This document shows, in pieces, positions 36,977 to 47,000 of a DNA stretch of 64,000 bases. The translations under genes were made by a program, and so were the position numbers. The DNA lies in assembly GCF_007859855.1 (NCBI RefSeq), contig NZ_SJPK01000004.1:656256-720255 (forward strand). The letters run 5' to 3'. The DNA comes from Allorhodopirellula solitaria. GTDB lineage: Bacteria > Planctomycetota > Planctomycetia > Pirellulales > Pirellulaceae. The notes under the pieces were generated by a model. The model saw only the letters and a program-made list of their open reading frames with translations, did no database searches and was not told the origin of the DNA. Position 1 is the first letter of the stretch; every line of letters starts with the position of its first letter.

Positions 36977-38629
36977 TTACGGTCTGCCGGCGGCCAGCAG
37001 CTTGACCTGCAACCCATCGCCGAGCACCGCAAAGGCGAGCTTGCGAAAAGTTACCTGCTCGCCGCTCTCAAGTCGCTTGCGGTAAGCGAAGACTCGGTTG
37101 AGGTCGCCCCGAAAGAGCTGGAACTTGGGCGTGTCGACTTGCTCGAAGCCCTGGTCCAGCAGATCGCCGCGTCGGTTGGAGAAATGATCCTTGCTGAGCG
37201 TCATCACGTAGAGGTCGCCTGGCGTGACACATTCGAGGGTGTAACCCTCGATGCTGGTTCGGAGGAATTTGCGTCCAAGAAGAATCTTGGGGGCCTCGAT
37301 GAGCGTGTAGTCACGATCGCTGAACAGTTTCGCGCCGAGAGCCATCTTCGCCGGTGGCATCGGCGGGATTGGTTTTCGGGTGAGACCTTGCTGAGACGCA
37401 AAGACGCCGACGTCTTCCAGCTTTCCGAACATGATGCGATCCGTCGAGCCGCCATGATCGCTCTGTGAAACGGAAAGCCAGATGGCCCCGTCATGTTCGT
37501 GAAATGTGGGGTACTGGAAGGACTCCGGCGTCTCGAACCGATACTTGCGTTCCCAGGTTACGCAATCGCGGGAGATGTCCACATTGAAGACGCTGCGCCT
37601 GCATCCATTGATGCGCGTGTTCTCCTGCCAGCCGAGGTAATAGACGCCATCGAACTTGTCGAAGGTCGGCTTGGAATTGAGCCCTTTCTTTACAAACGGC
37701 ATTTCTTTGGCCACGCTCCACTGCACGCCGTTTGAACTCGTTGTGAAGTGGTAGTTGCCACCATCGTTTCGACAAATTGCCATCCACGTGCCATCGGGAA
37801 GACGGTTGACGGCGGCCTCGCTGAGCTGCTGCGACTGTGGTTCGTTGAAATGACCGATCACTTCGACGGTATCTCGATCCTCATTCAGCACCGCGAGAGC
37901 GTTCTGCTTGCCAGGCCAGTTGTTGATCGCTACGTAGGTCTTGCCTGCGAACTCTTTGAACGAATCGAACAGGTACAGACCGAATGCTTTCGCTGGCTTC
38001 GAAAAGCCCTGCGCCTCAGCATCGGCGTGAAAGTACTGGGGCTGCATATCGAACACCCCGGCGGCAGTCTTCAGCTTCATCTTGTGGATGTCGCCTTCAA
38101 AAGCCCCCGACCGCAGATCAAAATCCCGGTACCAGGTCTGAGCCTCGCGTCGGCTTCCGTTCTCGCTGGCGAAATAACAGCGCAACGTCTGATCATCGAG
38201 TTTCAGGATCCGCGGCACGAAGCAGGCGCCGGCGGGAAGCGTCACGTTTTCAAAAACCTGTTCCGTTTTCGCGAACGCTATCGTCTCTTCAACTTCCAGT
38301 GACGTCAGATTCACGATGGAAAGGACACAATACATCCGCTGGCCCGCACTGTGTCCTGGCTGCACATCGTTGTCGTGCTCTACGATGTAGGCGTGGTCCC
38401 CCACGCAGACGAACTCGGCATCGTGAGCCCCTTGGACCTGCGGAGCCGATACACGGACGAGCCCGTTGATCACCTGATCACCAGCGAGAGCGGCATCCCA
38501 TCGAGCTGGAATGAGCGGCGGCGATTTAGCGACGGCACTGACGTCTTTCTCGGCACATACTCCGAACGTCGGAGCAAATAGCAATGCCAACAATATGACG
38601 ACGCTGGCAGGACTGATCGTGTTCTTCAT
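36977..38629 (-). CDS. Exported sialidase-like (BNR/beta-propeller) protein
   Basis: 550 residues with a signal peptide (VVILLALLFAPTFGVCAE). The body contains beta-propeller-style strands, including ANRLPDGTWMAICRNDGG-like and GVYYLGWQENTRINGCRRSVFN segments and WLSVSQSDHGG, as in exo-alpha-sialidase and other BNR-repeat glycosidases. Catalytic residues of sialidase cannot be assigned by eye, so the activity is a guess. Its neighbours, a sulfatase and a DUF1593 protein on the same strand, fit a role in glycan breakdown. Confidence 0.6.
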   Translation of the reverse strand: MKNTISPASVVILLALLFAPTFGVCAEKDVSAVAKSPPLIPARWDAALAGDQVINGLVRVSAPQVQGAHDAEFVCVGDHAYIVEHDNDVQPGHSAGQRMYCVLSIVNLTSLEVEETIAFAKTEQVFENVTLPAGACFVPRILKLDDQTLRCYFASENGSRREAQTWYRDFDLRSGAFEGDIHKMKLKTAAGVFDMQPQYFHADAEAQGFSKPAKAFGLYLFDSFKEFAGKTYVAINNWPGKQNALAVLNEDRDTVEVIGHFNEPQSQQLSEAAVNRLPDGTWMAICRNDGGNYHFTTSSNGVQWSVAKEMPFVKKGLNSKPTFDKFDGVYYLGWQENTRINGCRRSVFNVDISRDCVTWERKYRFETPESFQYPTFHEHDGAIWLSVSQSDHGGSTDRIMFGKLEDVGVFASQQGLTRKPIPPMPPAKMALGAKLFSDRDYTLIEAPKILLGRKFLRTSIEGYTLECVTPGDLYVMTLSKDHFSNRRGDLLDQGFEQVDTPKFQLFRGDLNRVFAYRKRLESGEQVTFRKLAFAVLGDGLQVKLLAAGRP

Positions 38630-38640
38630 GCGTATTTCTC

Positions 38641-38706
38641 AGGTTTTCTATTTTCAAAACGTCGCTTCGGCGTGTAACGAGCGCACGAGGGAGCAAACCG
38701 ATGGGG
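38641..38706 (-). repeat. Partial hairpin-array repeat, copy C
   Basis: On the minus strand this stretch matches the left ~70 bp of repeats A and B: CGAAGCGACGTTTTGAAA with flanking bases, the degenerate first hairpin (CGTGT/GCACG region), and GAGGGAGCAAAC just inside the inverted end. The right part of the element and its other three hairpins are missing. Confidence 0.6.
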
Positions 38707-38940
38707 AAAGAACAGCACCGTCGCACCCGGCGACAAGATGATGTGACGGAGGACCTGCCCGTCAGCAAGCTACCTGAAAATGGCTCGAACTGCCCGAAAA
38801 CAGCTCATGCAGTGCCGGTGAGGATAGCAGACCGTCGGACTCGGTGAGTCTCTCACTCGCGGTCGCTTGTCGTGTTCTGGTTCGATTTCGAACAGGTGGA
38901 CTGAACTATCGAGAGCTACTTTTCCGTTCGAAGAGCCCAC

Positions 38941-38976
38941 AAAAAAAGCCACCGATCATATTTGATCGGCGGCTTT
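38941..38976 (-). terminator. Intrinsic terminator of tRNA-Ala
   Basis: On the minus strand a 14-bp stem (AAAGCCGCCGATCA with TGATCGGTGGCTTT, one G-U pair) with a 4-base loop is followed by a run of Ts. It begins 12 bases beyond the tRNA 3' end. Confidence 0.88.
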
Positions 38977-38987
38977 GAATCTCGAAG

Positions 38988-39060
38988 TGGAGGATAACGG
39001 ACTTGAACCGATGACCTCCTGCATGCCATGCAGGCGCTCTCCCAACTGAGCTAATCCCCC
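38988..39060 (-). tRNA. tRNA-Ala (anticodon GGC)
   Basis: A 73-base cloverleaf on the minus strand. Acceptor 5' strand GGGGGAT pairs with 3' strand ATCCTCC, giving the G3-U70 wobble that identifies tRNA-Ala, with discriminator A. The anticodon stem CCTGC/GCAGG holds the loop ATGGCAT, anticodon GGC, reading GCC and GCU. The T stem ATCGG/CCGTT has one T-T mismatch. CCA is not encoded. Confidence 0.92.
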
Positions 39061-39312
39061 GAGGGTGAAGCGATCCAAGTGGCCCTGGATTGCCTTTGAG
39101 CGGGGAAGTTTATCGAGTCGTCTGTGGTGTCGTCAAGGGCGTGGCGGCACTTTTCTGCCGCCTGTGGAATCGGCTGCCGGGCGTCGAGTGGGATCCGCAG
39201 AGGTCAACGCCCAACCCGCGTTGACGGCAGGGTGCGAAATTTGATAGTTCGCAGTCTAGCCACATGAATCATCAGCTGACTTGCCCGCGAACTCGCCCCG
39301 CGAACCCATCTC

Positions 39313-40773
39313 TTGAAACGACTCACCGCCTACCGCCCGCTCGCTGCGAAGGGAGCCGACATCAACGCCTCCCAGGCGACCTGGTCGTGGCTGTTCGCCG
39401 GATGCGTCTGCGCGATCCTGCTGCTTCCTGCGACAGGATGTCGCGGTCGGGCTCAAGAGGATATGTACCGGCAATCGTTGCAGCGTGAGGTCCGCCAACT
39501 CGAGGACCAACTCTACGAAGCCGACTACGAAAATCGCATCCTGATTGAAAAACTCCGCCGCGAACGCAAAGCCAAACCGCAGGTCGATGAACTCGACGAC
39601 CGCGGCGTCTCGACATCGGGGCGGGCCGCCGATCCGCAGAAACTCGACCCCAGCTACGTGCCAGCCCAGTCACCGGAATTCCCCTTGGATGATGCGGCGG
39701 GATCATCGGGCAGTTCGTCGCAATCCCCGAATTCTGCGCGGGAACAATACGGCAGCGACCAACCGCTCGAGGATCCTGGTCAATCGGGCGCCACACCGAA
39801 CGATAGTACCGATTCACTCGACGGTGACGATGGCTTGCCTGACCTGGACTCCTTGATCGATCCAGGCGATTTGGTTGAACCCGACGATTTGGTCGATCCG
39901 GGTGAGCTCGTCGATCCGGGGACATTGGTTGAGCCGGGGACGCTCGAACGCCCCATCCCCACACCTGAGAAAGATCCAGCGGGCGGCGCGCGTCAAAGCG
40001 ATCCAACCGCCCCGGATTCCTATCTGTTGCCTCCACCGGGTGGCCCCGTACCGCCGGGAGCCTCCGAATTGGACGTCGAACCTATCGATCCGGGGACCCC
40101 CATGCCGCCAGGCACGAACGACGGCGAATCAGAGGACGACCCTAGCAAAATCGAACTGCCCGGCGTCAGCATGCTCGGCGGACTCGGCGAGGTCGTCGGA
40201 GCGACTCCCGAGATCGAACTGCAGCCCGCCCGAATCAGTATCGATGCTGCCACCAGCCGCGTCCGCGTGGATGCTGAGCAGCAAGCCAAACTCAAGAACA
40301 CCGCTGCCCCGGACGATTCCGCGGACGAGGCGCCGCCGGTGATGACCGAAGGGGTCGACCTCACTATTCGCGCCAACGACCAGTACGGGCATCCCATCGC
40401 GGTGTTGGGGCGGACGCACACACCGACCGATCCATTGCGATCGCCCGACACCGCGTCACCTCGTCCCCTCCCCGACGGAAAAACCCGGCTCAGCATTCTC
40501 GCCCTTGATCCGACGAAAACGGGAGAGGATGCACAGCTCGGTCGCTGGGAATTCGACACCGAGAAACTACGGGAGCTGGAAACATCGAGTCTCGCCGTTC
40601 CGACCAGCGGTCACGGCATCACCGTGCCGATTCGCTGGCAGAAGAAAGTTCCCACCGGCGAGGCGGTCGTCTTTTTTGCACGGCTGGTAACCGAAAAGCG
40701 TGATTTACGCTGCGAATCGGAGATCGGCCTGAAGAAACAGCCCTCGGTGGCAGGCTGGTTGCCGCGCCGCTAG
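39313..40773 (+). CDS. Lipoprotein with coiled coil and DPGxLV-type repeats
   Basis: 486 residues from a TTG at 39313, without a clear ribosome binding site, so the start is uncertain. A hydrophobic stretch ends in LLPATGC, a lipobox, followed by a coiled coil (QREVRQLEDQLYEADYENR). A Pro/Asp-rich middle holds six imperfect 6-residue repeats near 184-220 (LIDPGD, LVEPDD, LVDPGE, LVDPGT, LVEPGT, LERPIP). The last ~180 residues form a beta-rich domain with DLTIRANDQYGHPI and TVPIRWQKKVPTG. The role is unknown; it is probably anchored to a membrane and structural. Confidence 0.72.
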   Translation: MKRLTAYRPLAAKGADINASQATWSWLFAGCVCAILLLPATGCRGRAQEDMYRQSLQREVRQLEDQLYEADYENRILIEKLRRERKAKPQVDELDDRGVSTSGRAADPQKLDPSYVPAQSPEFPLDDAAGSSGSSSQSPNSAREQYGSDQPLEDPGQSGATPNDSTDSLDGDDGLPDLDSLIDPGDLVEPDDLVDPGELVDPGTLVEPGTLERPIPTPEKDPAGGARQSDPTAPDSYLLPPPGGPVPPGASELDVEPIDPGTPMPPGTNDGESEDDPSKIELPGVSMLGGLGEVVGATPEIELQPARISIDAATSRVRVDAEQQAKLKNTAAPDDSADEAPPVMTEGVDLTIRANDQYGHPIAVLGRTHTPTDPLRSPDTASPRPLPDGKTRLSILALDPTKTGEDAQLGRWEFDTEKLRELETSSLAVPTSGHGITVPIRWQKKVPTGEAVVFFARLVTEKRDLRCESEIGLKKQPSVAGWLPRR

Positions 40774-40865
40774 CTGCCTTCCCTCCTCGGAGGGGTCTGG
40801 TTTGAATTCGCTATGGGGAGATCGTTGCGCAAAAACGTTTGTTTTATGGCGACGGCTGAGGCATA

Positions 40866-43800
40866 ATGGAACGCTCGTTCCAGACAGGATTCTGTTTGGC
40901 CTCGCTCTTGAACTCCTCTCAAATTGCTTCAGCCGTGCGATTAATTTGGAAACGACTCCTAACGGGTGCTCTCGTGGTGGCGGGCTGCGCCGTCGCGTTT
41001 CCGTTGACGACGCCCTGCCACGGGCAAGACCCTGCGTTCGGTGGTCCTCCGGGGATGTCGCGGCCGTCGCGAGGAGGAAGCCGCCCGGAACGAAGTAGCT
41101 CAGGTGGCCCGAGCGATGCCGCTCAAGAGGACGCCAAGCCCGAAGCTCCGAACGATGACGGCGCGGAGAAAAAAGACGGGGCTGAGGATGAGCAGTCCGA
41201 GGCCCCTAAGGTAGTCCGCCGCGATGGACTGGAACTTCCCGAGGGGGATCCGGCTGAACTCCGCGCGGCCGTTGGCGACGACGGTAAAGTCGGATTCCGT
41301 TTCCGCAATCAGGGATGGGTCGATCTGATCGGCTGGCTGTCGGATATTTCCCAGCAGCCGATCGACTGGCAGGAACTCCCCGGCGACGTCGTGAACTTGG
41401 TTAGCCCTGGCCGGCTGACGGTCGAGGAGACCGCCGATCTGATCAATCGGCACCTGCTCGCTCGAGGCTACACGATGTTGGAACTCGAAGGTGGGATCAC
41501 GGTTGTCAAAACCGACGCGATCAATCCGGGGATGGTGCACTGGGTGAGTCCCGCAGAGCTGCAGAACCTACCGAACCATTCCTTCGTGCGAACGATGCTT
41601 GACGCCGGTTGGCTATCAGCGGAGAAATTGGCCGAAGAATTGGCACCCATGCTCAGCGGTTCCGGAGAATTGACAGCTCTAGCGACGACGAACCGGATCG
41701 AGGCCATGGACGCTGCGGTAAATCTACGCGAGGTCGCCCGCTTGCTCGCCGAGGAGCGTGATTCGGCCAGTCGCGATGCCTTGGCACCCGAATTCCGCTT
41801 GCGGCACATCCCTGCCCAGGAAGCCAAATCGCTGCTCGAAGAGTTTCTCGGCGTCCAGAAGAAAGACGCAGCCCCCATGAGCCGTGAGCAAATGCAGATG
41901 ATGCAGCGGATGCAGCAGCAGAATGGGGGCAAGCCGCCGGCGGCCGACAAAGAAGTCGAGATCTCGATCGTCGCCAACGTCCGACAAAACTCCGTGCTCG
42001 TCCGGGCGCCGATTGACCGAGTTGCCATCGCCGCCGAATTCATCAAGCGGATCGATGTCCCCGGCGGATCACTACGCTCACTCACCGATGCCACCAGCCG
42101 CGTGGAGGTCTATCGTCTGGTGTCCCTCGATCCCGAAAAGCTGATCGAGATCGCTCAGGAAATGAACGTGCTCGAACCGACAACCCGGATCCGGGTCGAC
42201 AAAGACAATAACGCAGTGATCGTCTCGGGGGCTGCGGCAGATCGATTCATCATCAAGTCCTTGATCGAGCGACTCGACGGCGGCAAACGCCGATTTGAAG
42301 TCCTCCAGCTCCGCCGGCTCGATGCGACCGCGGTCGCCGACTCGATCTCGTTTCTAATGGGGCAAGACAACAAGGATGATGGTGACAGTCGGCGCAGCCG
42401 CTACTCGTATTGGGGAGGCGATGACGACGACGACGAGGAAGAGGATGAATTCCGTGTCGCCGCCAACACGAGCTACCGCCAAGTGCTGCTGTGGGCGAAC
42501 GAGTCCGAAATGGAAGAGGTGCGGTCGCTGTTAATCAAACTGGGGGAACTGCCACCTCCCGGCGGCAGCGGCCAGACCGTGCGCGTGATCGAAGCTTCGG
42601 CGAATCCAGAAACTCTCGAATACCTGAAACAACTCAAAGCCCGCTGGGAAGCGATGTCACCCAATGAATTGGTGCTGCCCAGCGACGAGGCATTCGAGCA
42701 ACCTGACCTCGATGAGCCTGAGGAGGAAGAGAACGCAAATGAAAGCAGCGATCGCGCTGCGAAAGATCGTCCCTCCACCGATCCTGCAAAACCGGACAAT
42801 GGTACGCACGACGATGAGGAGGAGACTCTCGAGGACGAGCCCATTGTCACGCAAGAGAATTTGCAGGATTTTCCCGCGTATCGCGATTTCAACCCAGCGG
42901 TCATGTTGACGACCGAACAACGGCCGGAGAGTGACTCGAGCGAAGACCAGCCCGCCCCGGTGCAGATTCGGCTCGATGAGAACGGGAATCTCGTGCTCTC
43001 GAGCAGCGATACTAAAGCACTCGACAGACTCGAGAACCTGATGCTCGATATCAAACCGCCGAGTAAGTCCTACCATGTTTTCAAAATCAAAAACGCGTCG
43101 GTGATGCTGCTCACGCTCGACCTCGAGGACTATTTCGAGAATCCCGATGACAAGGACGATGATTCTGATCGCTTCTTTCGCTGGATCTTTGATGAGGAGG
43201 ATGACGACAACAGCCCCACTGGTTTGGCCAAGGGCAGTGAACTGCGATTCTTGCCCAACTCTGATACGGGGACCATCATCGTCACAGGTGCTACCAGTGG
43301 CCAATTGCGAACGATCAGTGAATTGATCGAGCTTTGGGATGTGGCTGAACCGGTCAATCCGAAACTCAGTCGCTTCACCAAACTCGTGACCATTCGCTAC
43401 GGCCGTAGCGAGAAGATCGCTGAGACTGTCAAGGAAGCCTACCGGGACTTGCTCAGTAGCAATGACAAAGCGTTTTCGGGCGGTGGCGGCGGGAGTAACG
43501 GTGGCGGGCGGCGGTCAAGCAATCGCAGTGAAGGCTCAGGGCTCGAGGACTCCGATAGCGGTCGCAGTGGCGGCGGAAGCGATTTTTCGTTTAACGGCAA
43601 ACTATCGCTCGGGGTCGACGAAATTGGCAATACCCTACTCGTCAGTGCCGAGGGTGAGTCACTGCTCGACTTGATTGTCTCCATGATCGAAAAGCTCGAT
43701 CTGGCTGCCCAGCCAGGAGGCGAGATTGAAATTGTCCAGTTCTCAGGCGATGTCTCCGCCGAGACGCTTCGCCAGGCCATGTCGGCCCTGGGGTCGACAT

Positions 43801-43916
43801 CCATGGGTGAATCCTCCAGCAGCAACCGTTCGGGCCGTCAGGGCTCGGACCGACGTTACGATCGCGGCAGCGATCGTGATCGGGGCCGGGACCGGGATCG
43901 AGGCCGCGACAGGTAG
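40866..43916 (+). CDS. Secretin-N-domain protein lacking the secretin barrel
   Basis: 1016 residues, exported (signal region ending near PCHGQD). It contains several secretin short domains (N-type, alpha/beta), recognisable by YRLVSLDPEKLIEIAQEM, IVTGAASGQL-like turns such as NAVIVSGAAADRFIIKSLIERLD, and KNASVMLLTLDLEDYF. Acidic Asp/Glu-rich linkers separate them (around 530-545 and 625-680). The C terminus is Gly/Ser-rich and ends in RDRGRDRDRGRDR-like repeats rather than the secretin pore domain of GspD or PilQ. It may bind a secretin or form a periplasmic scaffold. An MMPL-type transporter gene follows after 103 bp. Confidence 0.7.
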   Translation: MERSFQTGFCLASLLNSSQIASAVRLIWKRLLTGALVVAGCAVAFPLTTPCHGQDPAFGGPPGMSRPSRGGSRPERSSSGGPSDAAQEDAKPEAPNDDGAEKKDGAEDEQSEAPKVVRRDGLELPEGDPAELRAAVGDDGKVGFRFRNQGWVDLIGWLSDISQQPIDWQELPGDVVNLVSPGRLTVEETADLINRHLLARGYTMLELEGGITVVKTDAINPGMVHWVSPAELQNLPNHSFVRTMLDAGWLSAEKLAEELAPMLSGSGELTALATTNRIEAMDAAVNLREVARLLAEERDSASRDALAPEFRLRHIPAQEAKSLLEEFLGVQKKDAAPMSREQMQMMQRMQQQNGGKPPAADKEVEISIVANVRQNSVLVRAPIDRVAIAAEFIKRIDVPGGSLRSLTDATSRVEVYRLVSLDPEKLIEIAQEMNVLEPTTRIRVDKDNNAVIVSGAAADRFIIKSLIERLDGGKRRFEVLQLRRLDATAVADSISFLMGQDNKDDGDSRRSRYSYWGGDDDDDEEEDEFRVAANTSYRQVLLWANESEMEEVRSLLIKLGELPPPGGSGQTVRVIEASANPETLEYLKQLKARWEAMSPNELVLPSDEAFEQPDLDEPEEEENANESSDRAAKDRPSTDPAKPDNGTHDDEEETLEDEPIVTQENLQDFPAYRDFNPAVMLTTEQRPESDSSEDQPAPVQIRLDENGNLVLSSSDTKALDRLENLMLDIKPPSKSYHVFKIKNASVMLLTLDLEDYFENPDDKDDDSDRFFRWIFDEEDDDNSPTGLAKGSELRFLPNSDTGTIIVTGATSGQLRTISELIELWDVAEPVNPKLSRFTKLVTIRYGRSEKIAETVKEAYRDLLSSNDKAFSGGGGGSNGGGRRSSNRSEGSGLEDSDSGRSGGGSDFSFNGKLSLGVDEIGNTLLVSAEGESLLDLIVSMIEKLDLAAQPGGEIEIVQFSGDVSAETLRQAMSALGSTSMGESSSSNRSGRQGSDRRYDRGSDRDRGRDRDRGRDR

Positions 43917-44019
43917 GCGAAGATTCGACATGAATTCAGTATGATGGGTTGACCCGATTCAACGCCGACGTCAAACACTGCGATCTCATGTCGATCACAA
44001 GAGCGAGAAGGAACCTCGA

Positions 44020-47000
44020 TTGAAAGCCAAGTCACTCCCGGCGAGATTCGCGCACGGCGTGATCAAGCACGCTGGCGTCATCCTGATCGCTTGGCTGGTC
44101 GCTGCAGTGCTCGCCAAGGGACTGGCACCGTCGTGGAAGTCCGTCGCCTTGGATGGGGACTTCGACTACCTACCCGCATCGCAAGTCAGTGTTGCTGGCG
44201 GGAGGTTGCTCGATCAAGCCTTCATGGGCACGAGAGCTCGCAGCCAGATGGTGCTCGTCTTTGCCAAAGATGGCGAGGGTTTTTCGACGAGCGACCACCT
44301 CCTCGGCCTCGACATCCTGAGGCGGCTCTACCACCGTCTAGGCGAAGTCTGCTGGCAACGGGCCGAACGGATCGCCGGTGGCGATGTCGACTCAGCCAAC
44401 ATCTTGGTCCCGCAGCCCGACGGGCTCCCCAGCGCCCTCGGCGAAGCCAACGCCCTCGGCGGAACTAGCGCTCTCGGCGAAACTAGCGCTCTCGGCAAAA
44501 CTAGCGACGGACAACGGCCCAGTCCTGCGGCGGTGAACCGAGAGGTGCCCGATGACGGAGCGGCCGCCGAGCGAGAACGCGACGATCAAGAGGCCCATCC
44601 GCGGCCCCCGGGCAACGATGGTCTCGCGACCGCTCTGTCGGCGCAGCGCTGGCTCGGTGTGGCTGTGGCGGCCTTCGATCAAGCCATCGAGATCGATGCC
44701 GACTTCTACAAGCTGCTCGGCGACCGCGTGCCGCAGCGCCAACCGACTGCCTATCAACCGCGGTTGGCAATCGCTTACTGGGACCGCGGCCACTTGGCCC
44801 AAGCCCGCGGCCCTGACCCAACATTAGTCGAGGAGGACATCGCGTCGGCCAAGGTCCTCGATCCCAGCATCGAAGCGACTGCCAGTCCGATCACCGAACG
44901 CGACCTCGAGGTGTGGGAATCTTTGCTCGACGTCTACAGCTGGAAAGAATCTGAAATCGGCCCGCAACTGCGCCGTGGCCATGCCCGGATCGCAGTCCTT
45001 TCTCTGGCCAACGAATTGGCTGCGACGGGGAATATCGAGCTGCTCACCCAGCTGCGGCAGATCGTCGATGAATGCGTTCAGTACCGCCGCGACTATCTCA
45101 GTGACGATGAGCTCACGCTGGCCCGCGAGCTAGAGGTTCGCATCACGGGATCGGCAGCGATCGGCGGCGAAACCTTGCTCGCGGCCCGATCCGCGATCTC
45201 CTATACGGAGTGGTTCACCGTCGTCATGATCCTGATCATTCTCGCGATCGTTTACCGGGCGCCGCTCTTGGTCGCCGTCCCTTTGGTCACAATCGCAGTG
45301 GCTGTGATGGTTGCCACAGGATTGGTCACCGCGCTCACCCAGCTTTCAGCGCACGCCCAATGGCCCGGACTCGATTTAAAGGTCTACACGACGAGTCGCA
45401 TTTTCGTGGTGGTGATCCTGTTCGGTGCAGGCACGGATTACTGCTTGTTCTTGATTTCGCGGCTACGTGAGGAAGCCGTCAATCACGCGTGGCCGATCGC
45501 CTGCGAACGGGCGCTCCGCAGCGTCAGTAGCGCGCTCCTCGGCAGCGCGATGACGACGATCGTGGGGCTCGGCATGCTGTGGTTCGCGGATTTTGGTAAG
45601 TTTCATCATACCGGTCCGATTATCGCAATCTGCCTCAGTGTCGGATTGCTGGTGTGCATGACCTTGACTCCCGCATGCCTGCGCCTGATCGGCCCGGTCG
45701 TCTTTTGGCCGACTCGAATCACCAGTGAGATGGGACCGTCGGCGATCTCGCTCCTTTCCAACCGCAACCTCACCGAAGTCGATTCTCGTGGCGCGAGGTC
45801 AGCTTCGAGCGCCCGCCTGAGTAGCGGCAGTCGAGCGTGGAATGCGGCATCGATTGCCTTGACTCGCTACCCAATCTGGACACTCGCGGCGGGTTGGCTG
45901 ATGCTCATCTTGCCAGCGATCGAGGGGCGACGCCACGAACAGGATGTTACCTACGACCTCAGTGGTCAACTGCCACAATCCGCGGGCAGCCGCCAGGGCA
46001 TGAGGATTCTCGACAAGAATTTCGGCGTCGGTGAACTGGCCCCAATCTCCGTGCTCACGCTGGCCGAATCGGACCAGAACGAAGAGTCTCTCGCCGCCAC
46101 TCGCCTGCTCTTGACCGACGCGCTCTACGACGTCGATGGCGTCCGCAGGGTGCGGTCACTGAGCGATCCGCTCGGTGATTTCCCGCCCGACCGTGAAATG
46201 GGGTTGCTCAGCAAAGAGGCGTGGCGGCGGAGAGCATTGCAGAATCACCGCTTGGCCCGCATGCACTTCGTCGCCAACGAACCGAGTTTTACCCATCGCC
46301 TCATTCGGCTTGATGTGATCGTTCGAGAAGATCCGTTCTCCCAAGCGGCCGCGCAAAAATTAGAGGAGATTGCCACCAAGGTGCGGGGGGTGCTCGCGGA
46401 ACGTCAGCGAGACACCGATACCGCCTGGGAGTTGTTCTACACCGGAACGACCGCATCGATTGTCGACCTGCGCGAGGTCACCTTGCGCGATACCGGTCGG
46501 ATCAAGATGGCCGTCATCCTCGCGGTGCTCGCCGTCTTGATCTTCGTACTGCGACGAGTCGTGCTGTCGGTGTATCTCATCGCCACAGTTTTACTGAGCT
46601 ACTACGCCACGCTGGGGCTAACGTACTGGTTCTTCCGCACTTTGGATGGTCCGGATTTCCTCGGACTCGACTGGAAGCTGCCGCTGTTCCTGTTCGTGAT
46701 CCTGGTCGCCGTGGGGCAAGATTACAACGTCTACCTCGTGACGCGAATCATTGAGGAACGCCGGCGTTTGGGATCACTCGCCGCGGTTCGCAGGGCCGTG
46801 GCTCGGACCGGTGGCATCGTCACCGCCTGTGGAATCGTCATGGCAGCAACCTTTCTCAGCATGACGGCGTCGGCTTGGTGGCCTCCGCTGAGTGCCTCGC
46901 TTGGACTGGCGGCCCCACCCACACCCGATGCATCCCAACAAACAACTCTACGTGGGATCACCGAACTCGGCTTCGCTCTCGCCTTGGGCGTGCTGATCGA

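Larger units (their letters stand above)
38630..38987. other. Gene-free region with a partial hairpin-array repeat and a terminator
   Basis: 358 bases between the sialidase-like gene and tRNA-Ala. Only the partial repeat C (38641-38706) and the tRNA terminator (38941-38976), each listed separately, are recognised. Confidence 0.6.
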
